Origin: an uncultured Candidatus Entotheonella sp.
Lineage (GTDB): Bacteria; Tectomicrobia; Entotheonellia; Entotheonellales; Entotheonellaceae
Reading direction: 5' to 3'
DNA length: 64,000 nucleotides
Assembly: GCA_951828535.1 (NCBI GenBank)
Contig: OX639990.1
Location: 731,300 to 795,299 of the forward strand
Shown: in pieces, positions 62,306-64,000 of the stretch
How the letters are laid out: each line of letters opens with the position of its first letter
How positions within the stretch are numbered: position 1 is the first letter of the stretch
The notes under the pieces: model-generated
Database searches by the model: none
What the model was told of the DNA's origin: nothing
Seen by the model: the letters and a program-made list of their open reading frames with translations, nothing else
Program-made: the position numbers and the translations under genes

Positions 62306-63481
62306 ATGAACGACACACCGATCATCGAGCGAATCCAGCTCACCCGCTACCGCTTTCCGTTCAAGAACGTCGGATACGACCTCAGCTTCGCCATGGGGGC
62401 GTTTTACGAGCCCGGCCAGCAGGGCGCCCGCTCAGCCTTGGGCATCCGCATCCATACGGATGTGGGCGTGACCGGCGAATACGTCAGCATCGCGCCCGCC
62501 ACCTTCGAGCAGATCAACCTGTTCGCGCCGTTCCTGATCGGCAAGAACGCCCTCGAACGCGAGCGTTTTTACAACCAGGCCAAGGTGATCCTGCGCAAGA
62601 ACGACCGCATGGGCATCGGCCCCATCGACATCGCCCTGTGGGACCTGGCGGGTAAGGTGCACCAGGCGCCGATCTACCGGCTGCTGGGCGGTTATCGCGA
62701 AGGCCTGCCGACTTACGCCAGCACCTACCACGCCGACCGCACGTCCGGCGGTCTCGACTGCCCGGAGGCATTTGCCGACTTCGCCGAGCAGTGCCTCGAA
62801 ATGGGCTATCAGGGATTCAAGATTCACTCCTGGGGGGAAGGCCCCATCGCGCAGGAGGTTGCTACGGTGCACGCCGTCGGACGCCGCGTCGGCGGCAGAA
62901 TGGCCCTGATGCTCGATCCGTGCTGCGCTTACAACACCTACGCCGACGCCTTGCGGGTCGGGCGCGCCTGCGACGCCGAAGGGTTTTTCTGGTACGAGGA
63001 CCCGCTCAAGGACGGCGGCGTGTCGCACTACGCCCACCGGCAACTGCGCCGCGCCCTGACCACACCATTGCTGCAGGGTGAGCACCTGCACCTCGTCGAG
63101 GCGCACGTCGACATGGCAGCCGCCGAGGCCACCGACTTCGCGCGCGCCGATCCGGAGTACGACGGCGGCATTACCGGGGTGATGAAAATCGCCCACGCCG
63201 CCGAAGGGTTCGGCATGGACCTGGAACTACACATCGCCGGCCCAGCGCAGCGACACTGCATGGCCGCCATGCGCAACTCCAATTTCTACGAAATGGGCCT
63301 GGTGCACCCGAAGCTGGACAACATCGTATCGCTGCCCATCTACCAGGACGGCTACGCTGATGAGCTTACGAGCATTGACAAAACCGGCTGTGTTCGGGTG
63401 CCGCAGGGGCCGGGCCTCGGTGTCGGATACGACTGGGCCGCGGCGGAGCGCTTCCGGGTGGATGAGGTGGTGATCAAATAG
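62306..63481 (+). CDS. Enolase-superfamily enzyme (mandelate racemase/muconate lactonizing type)
   Basis: 391 residues. Barrel ligands are in M-L-D-P-C-C (Asp), W-Y-E-D-P-L (Glu) and Q-G-E-H-L-H (Glu); the general bases are the lysine of F-K-I-H-S-W (K-x-H) and the histidine of L-E-L-H-I. The N-terminal capping domain has D-I-A-L-W-D-L-A-G-K. Acid-sugar dehydratase, racemase or lactonising activity cannot be told apart here. ATG 62306 with aaaggtc upstream. Confidence 0.9.
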   Translation: MNDTPIIERIQLTRYRFPFKNVGYDLSFAMGAFYEPGQQGARSALGIRIHTDVGVTGEYVSIAPATFEQINLFAPFLIGKNALERERFYNQAKVILRKNDRMGIGPIDIALWDLAGKVHQAPIYRLLGGYREGLPTYASTYHADRTSGGLDCPEAFADFAEQCLEMGYQGFKIHSWGEGPIAQEVATVHAVGRRVGGRMALMLDPCCAYNTYADALRVGRACDAEGFFWYEDPLKDGGVSHYAHRQLRRALTTPLLQGEHLHLVEAHVDMAAAEATDFARADPEYDGGITGVMKIAHAAEGFGMDLELHIAGPAQRHCMAAMRNSNFYEMGLVHPKLDNIVSLPIYQDGYADELTSIDKTGCVRVPQGPGLGVGYDWAAAERFRVDEVVIK

Positions 63482-63499
63482 GCGATGACCTGCCACCGC

Positions 63500-64000
63500 T
63501 CAGACGATTTGCGGCCCGGTGTAGCGCTCGTCCCACGGTTTGCCGCCACGCACTTGCCGCATGGCCGCCGGCAGCGCCCGCAGGATGTCCGACGCCACCA
63601 GGCCGTCGGCGCCGGTTTCGGCAGCCGCCAGGTCACCGGCCACGCCGTGCACGAAAACTCCCATGCGCACCGCCCCGGGAATCGCAAGACCCAACCCGAA
63701 CATGGCGGCAATGGCGCCCGTCAGAACGTCGCCCGAGCCCGGGGTGGCCATACCGGAGTTCCCGCTGAGGTTGATGAATACCCGCCCGTCGGGGGTAGCA
63801 ATCAGCGAGTGCGCGCCTTTCAGGACGATTAACGCCCTGAGCCGCGCCGCGGTTTCCTGGACGGCAGCGATGCGGTCGGCTTCTACCTCGTTGGCAGAGC
63901 GGCCGGTCAGGCGGGCCATCTCGCCGGTGTGCGGGGTCAGAATGGTCGGTTGCTGTCGATTAGCGAGGATTGACGGTTCCCCGCACATGGCCGTGATGCC
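63500..64000 (-). CDS. nnrD: ADP-dependent NAD(P)H-hydrate dehydratase (partial at window edge)
   Basis: The frame continues beyond 64000, so only the C-terminal ~166 residues are here. T-P-H-T-G-E-M-A-R-L, L-K-G-A-H-S-L-I-A, N-S-G-M-A-T-P-G-S-G-D-V-L-T-G and H-G-V-A-G-D-L-A-A are the ribokinase-like signatures of YjeF C-terminal domain / CARKD. It repairs hydrated NAD(P)H. Whether an epimerase domain is fused at the N-terminus cannot be seen. Confidence 0.9.
   Translation of the reverse strand, partial: GITAMCGEPSILANRQQPTILTPHTGEMARLTGRSANEVEADRIAAVQETAARLRALIVLKGAHSLIATPDGRVFINLSGNSGMATPGSGDVLTGAIAAMFGLGLAIPGAVRMGVFVHGVAGDLAAAETGADGLVASDILRALPAAMRQVRGGKPWDERYTGPQIV

Noticed and set aside
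1-64000. CRISPR arrays, tRNA, rRNA or insertion sequences
   Set aside because: No regularly spaced repeats, cloverleaf-like segments or transposase reading frames were found on either strand by eye; short RNAs could be missed.

Overview
The window is a gene-dense stretch of a GC-rich (roughly 60 percent) bacterial chromosome. It has about 65 protein genes, no rRNA, tRNA or CRISPR array that I can see, and no complete mobile element. Housekeeping markers are present: a primary sigma factor, Mrp, AhcY, MoaA, HisI, HisG, PyrC, GpmI, HtrA and TenA. The mixture points to an uncultured environmental bacterium near the Proteobacteria. PyrC is the short type usual in Beta/Gammaproteobacteria and there are three families of proteobacterial-style intergenic palindromes, but AhcY is the short archaeal/thermophile-like form and the sigma factor N-terminus looks more delta/NC10/Tectomicrobia-like. 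Lineage is an inference with low confidence.

Layout. 1-2.3 kb: end of a PQQ alcohol dehydrogenase, its c-type cytochrome and two small exported proteins, facing a DUF58/VWA/TPR/VWA operon (2.4-6.4 kb) that resembles the mxaS-A-C-K-L maturation genes of methanol dehydrogenase clusters. 6.5-16 kb: PyrC, a methyltransferase, an unusual AMP-ligase, a quinone reductase, a phytoene-desaturase-like flavoenzyme, GpmI, a hydroxyacid dehydrogenase and an alpha/beta hydrolase. 16.3-20.8 kb: a P450, luciferase-like monooxygenase and FAD-halogenase-like cassette. 20.8-30.8 kb: a defence/addiction island with a Type III-like Res/Mod pair (mod frameshifted), a membrane pentapeptide-repeat protein overlapping mod, a HigBA pair and several orphan antitoxin-like genes. 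31-38.9 kb: HtrA, a two-component system, TenA, truncated globin, a flavoenzyme and AhcY. 39.2-46.3 kb: an M15-type peptidase, a glutaredoxin-DinB protein, a DedA-type membrane protein, CaiB/BaiF, RpoD and Mrp. 46.5-59.5 kb: TPR protein, haloacid dehalogenase, HisI-HisG, cupin, hydrolase, a second luciferase-like monooxygenase/hydrolase pair, MoaA, and a periplasm-facing PepSY-BNR/HEAT/SUMF1 operon. 59.5-64 kb: xylulokinase-like kinase, a diheme cytochrome with one odd heme motif, an enolase-superfamily enzyme and NAD(P)HX dehydratase.

Most notable observation: at 40052-40795 a glutaredoxin-DinB protein can only be read in full through an in-frame TGA (40085-40087) that sits exactly at the first cysteine of the redox CxxC motif (U-S-S-C), with a small hairpin carrying GG in its loop 17 nt downstream. 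This is the expected architecture of a bacterial selenoprotein that an ordinary ORF caller splits. Other points of interest are two paralogous pairs of luciferase-like monooxygenase and an alpha/beta hydrolase whose nucleophile serine is glycine, and the pentapeptide-repeat protein built into the restriction operon.

The overall metabolism suggested is oxidative, specialised in small organic molecules: PQQ dehydrogenase, P450, two flavin monooxygenases, CoA transferase, acyl ligase-like protein, cupins, enolase-superfamily enzyme, and both a halogenase-like and a haloacid dehalogenase gene.
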